Below, one piece after another: positions 62,920 through 64,000 of a DNA stretch of 64,000 bases. The stretch lies in contig SCQH01000078.1 in the NCBI GenBank assembly GCA_004321925.1, positions 1 through 64,000 on the forward strand. Direction: 5' to 3'. Position numbers and translations under genes: made by a program. Numbering within the stretch: the first letter of the stretch is position 1; each line of letters begins with the position of its first letter. This DNA is from Nitrospirota bacterium (GTDB lineage Bacteria; Nitrospirota; Thermodesulfovibrionia; Thermodesulfovibrionales; UBA6898). The notes beneath the pieces were generated by a model that searched no databases, was not told the DNA's origin, and was given only the letters and a program-made list of their open reading frames with translations.

Positions 62920-64000
62920 ATGAAAGACGATCATAGGACAAAGACAGAGCTCGTCGCCGAACTGACCGCACTGCGCCGCCGGGTTGCGAAGCTCGAACGC
63001 ATGGAGGCCCGCCAGAAGGTGCTCGAAGAGACCTGGAAGCGTTATGATTTCATCGTCAACACCTCCAAGGATTACCTGAGCCTGATCGACAGGAACTACC
63101 GGTATGTCGCTGCCAACGATGCCTACTGCAGGGCCCAGAACAGGACGAGGGAGGAGATAATCGACAGCACGGTCTCCGAGATCTGGGGCAGAGCGGCCTT
63201 TCAGAAGGTCATCAAAAAACAGCTCGACTACTGTTTTGCGGGCGAGGAAGTGCGCTACAAGGGCAGGTTCAGGTTCGCGGCAGCCGGTCCGACGGACATG
63301 GATATAATCTACTACCCTTATTTCGATAACAGGGGCATTGTCACGCATGCCGTCGTTGTTTCGCGGGACATCACCGAGCAGCAGAAGGCCGAGCAGGAGC
63401 TCCTCTCCCTGAAAAAAGCGGTCGAGACCATGCAGCTCGGCGTCACGATCACGGACACCCGGGGCAGGATCATCTATACCAACCCTGCCGAGGCGGCAAT
63501 GCACAGCTATTCCCTGAAGGAACTGAAGAAAAAGAACGTCCGGGTCTTTGCGCCTGACAGCCTCTGGCGGACACGGACGATCGAGTCCCTGCAGGAGATC
63601 AAAAGCTGGAGAAGGGAGTCCGTCAACATACGCAAGGACGGCTCCAGTTTCCCGGTCCAGCTTATGTCCGACGTGGTCAGGAACGAAGAGGATACCCCCA
63701 TCGGCATTGTCACGACCTGCGAGGATATCACGGACCGCAAGCGTGCGGACGACCAGATCAGGCTGCATATGCAGCACCTGACCACCCTGCGTGAGATAGA
63801 CACGGTCATCCTTTCGAGCCTGGACCTTAAGGTCATCCTCAATGTCCTGCTCAACCATCTCGTCAGTCAGCTCAACGTTGATGCCGCCGCGATCATGCTC
63901 CTGAACCCTCATACCCTGACGCTTGAATATGCCGAAGGCAGGGGGTTCCGCTCCCCGAATTTCCGCAAGGCGCAGATGAGACTGGGAGAGGGGCTTGCCG
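62920..64000 (+). CDS. Multi-PAS/GAF sensor protein, 5' part (runs off the window)
   Basis: The 360 codons present show an N-terminal coiled coil (about 1-35), PAS 1 (about 40-160, ending VVVSRDITEQQKAE), PAS 2 (about 165-285, ending TTCEDITDRKRADDQ) and the start of a GAF domain (about 295 on: VILSSLDLKVILNVLLNHLVSQLNVDAAAIMLL). The output domain lies outside; a histidine kinase, GGDEF or HD-GYP would all be usual. No membrane segment so far. The ribosome site is weak (AAAGAG). Confidence 0.88.
   Translation, partial: MKDDHRTKTELVAELTALRRRVAKLERMEARQKVLEETWKRYDFIVNTSKDYLSLIDRNYRYVAANDAYCRAQNRTREEIIDSTVSEIWGRAAFQKVIKKQLDYCFAGEEVRYKGRFRFAAAGPTDMDIIYYPYFDNRGIVTHAVVVSRDITEQQKAEQELLSLKKAVETMQLGVTITDTRGRIIYTNPAEAAMHSYSLKELKKKNVRVFAPDSLWRTRTIESLQEIKSWRRESVNIRKDGSSFPVQLMSDVVRNEEDTPIGIVTTCEDITDRKRADDQIRLHMQHLTTLREIDTVILSSLDLKVILNVLLNHLVSQLNVDAAAIMLLNPHTLTLEYAEGRGFRSPNFRKAQMRLGEGLA

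Noticed and set aside
62839-63912. 357-codon minus-strand ORF opposite the last PAS sensor gene
   Set aside because: The plus strand encodes clear PAS domains over the same stretch (DITEQQKAE, DITDRKRAD). The antisense frame shows no family features.

Overview
The window comes from a diderm, anaerobically respiring bacterium of medium GC. It encodes Lol lipoprotein export, a TolC/RND efflux tripartite pump, a periplasmic nitrate reductase, an octaheme nitrite reductase and several multiheme c-type cytochromes. The 5' end of a methyltetrahydrofolate methyltransferase-like gene at the left edge hints at a Wood-Ljungdahl branch. This mix fits Nitrospirota (Thermodesulfovibrionia-like) or a deltaproteobacterial-grade lineage, but no taxonomic marker was decisive and this placement is inference.

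Left region (about 1-7.7 kb, minus strand): a nitrate ammonification operon in the order octaheme nitrite reductase, napA, napG, napH, napB, napD. NapGH would move electrons from quinol, NapB/NapA reduce nitrate, and the ONR reduces nitrite to ammonium. The leader holds a sigma70-type promoter and an FNR/DNR-like box.

Region 7.7-30.5 kb (minus strand): a very tight array of about 16 signalling genes. Its core matches the Wsp chemosensory system in domain content: two CheW, CheR-TPR, MCP, hybrid CheA-REC, CheB and a REC-GGDEF diguanylate cyclase. It is expanded by three or four histidine kinases, a double-receiver protein, a periplasmic binding protein translationally coupled to a kinase, a REC-HD-GYP protein and the collapsed remnant of a second double-receiver/GGDEF unit. 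Four kinases carry an equal-length insertion in the ATPase domain, built on degenerate 7-nt units. A separate multi-PAS hybrid kinase lies upstream.

Region 30.5-38.6 kb: a DUF2339/DUF3999 membrane pair, xerD, a YprB-like nuclease, then a cytochrome block: a 15-heme protein, two paralogous double-triheme (c7-type) cytochromes and a small exported protein. One triheme cytochrome appears to lack an ATG start and may use ATT.

Region 38.6-56.4 kb: housekeeping. It contains aspS, an RluB-like pseudouridine synthase, rimI, tsaB, an MFS exporter and a znuABC-type uptake system (all minus strand). Then follow a DUF6941-like protein, an FAD oxidoreductase, tRNA-Ser(CGA), a zinc-ribbon receiver protein, lysS, lolC/E-lolD, coaD-rsmD, an EamA transporter, an AmmeMemoRadiSam radical SAM enzyme, a SHOCT protein and an FmdB-like zinc ribbon.

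Region 56.4-64 kb: an RND efflux operon (arsR-type regulator, TolC, adaptor, pump). Its promoter, operator and start codon overlap in a way that predicts a leaderless mRNA. A palindromic interspersed repeat and the 5' part of another multi-PAS sensor gene that runs off the right edge follow.
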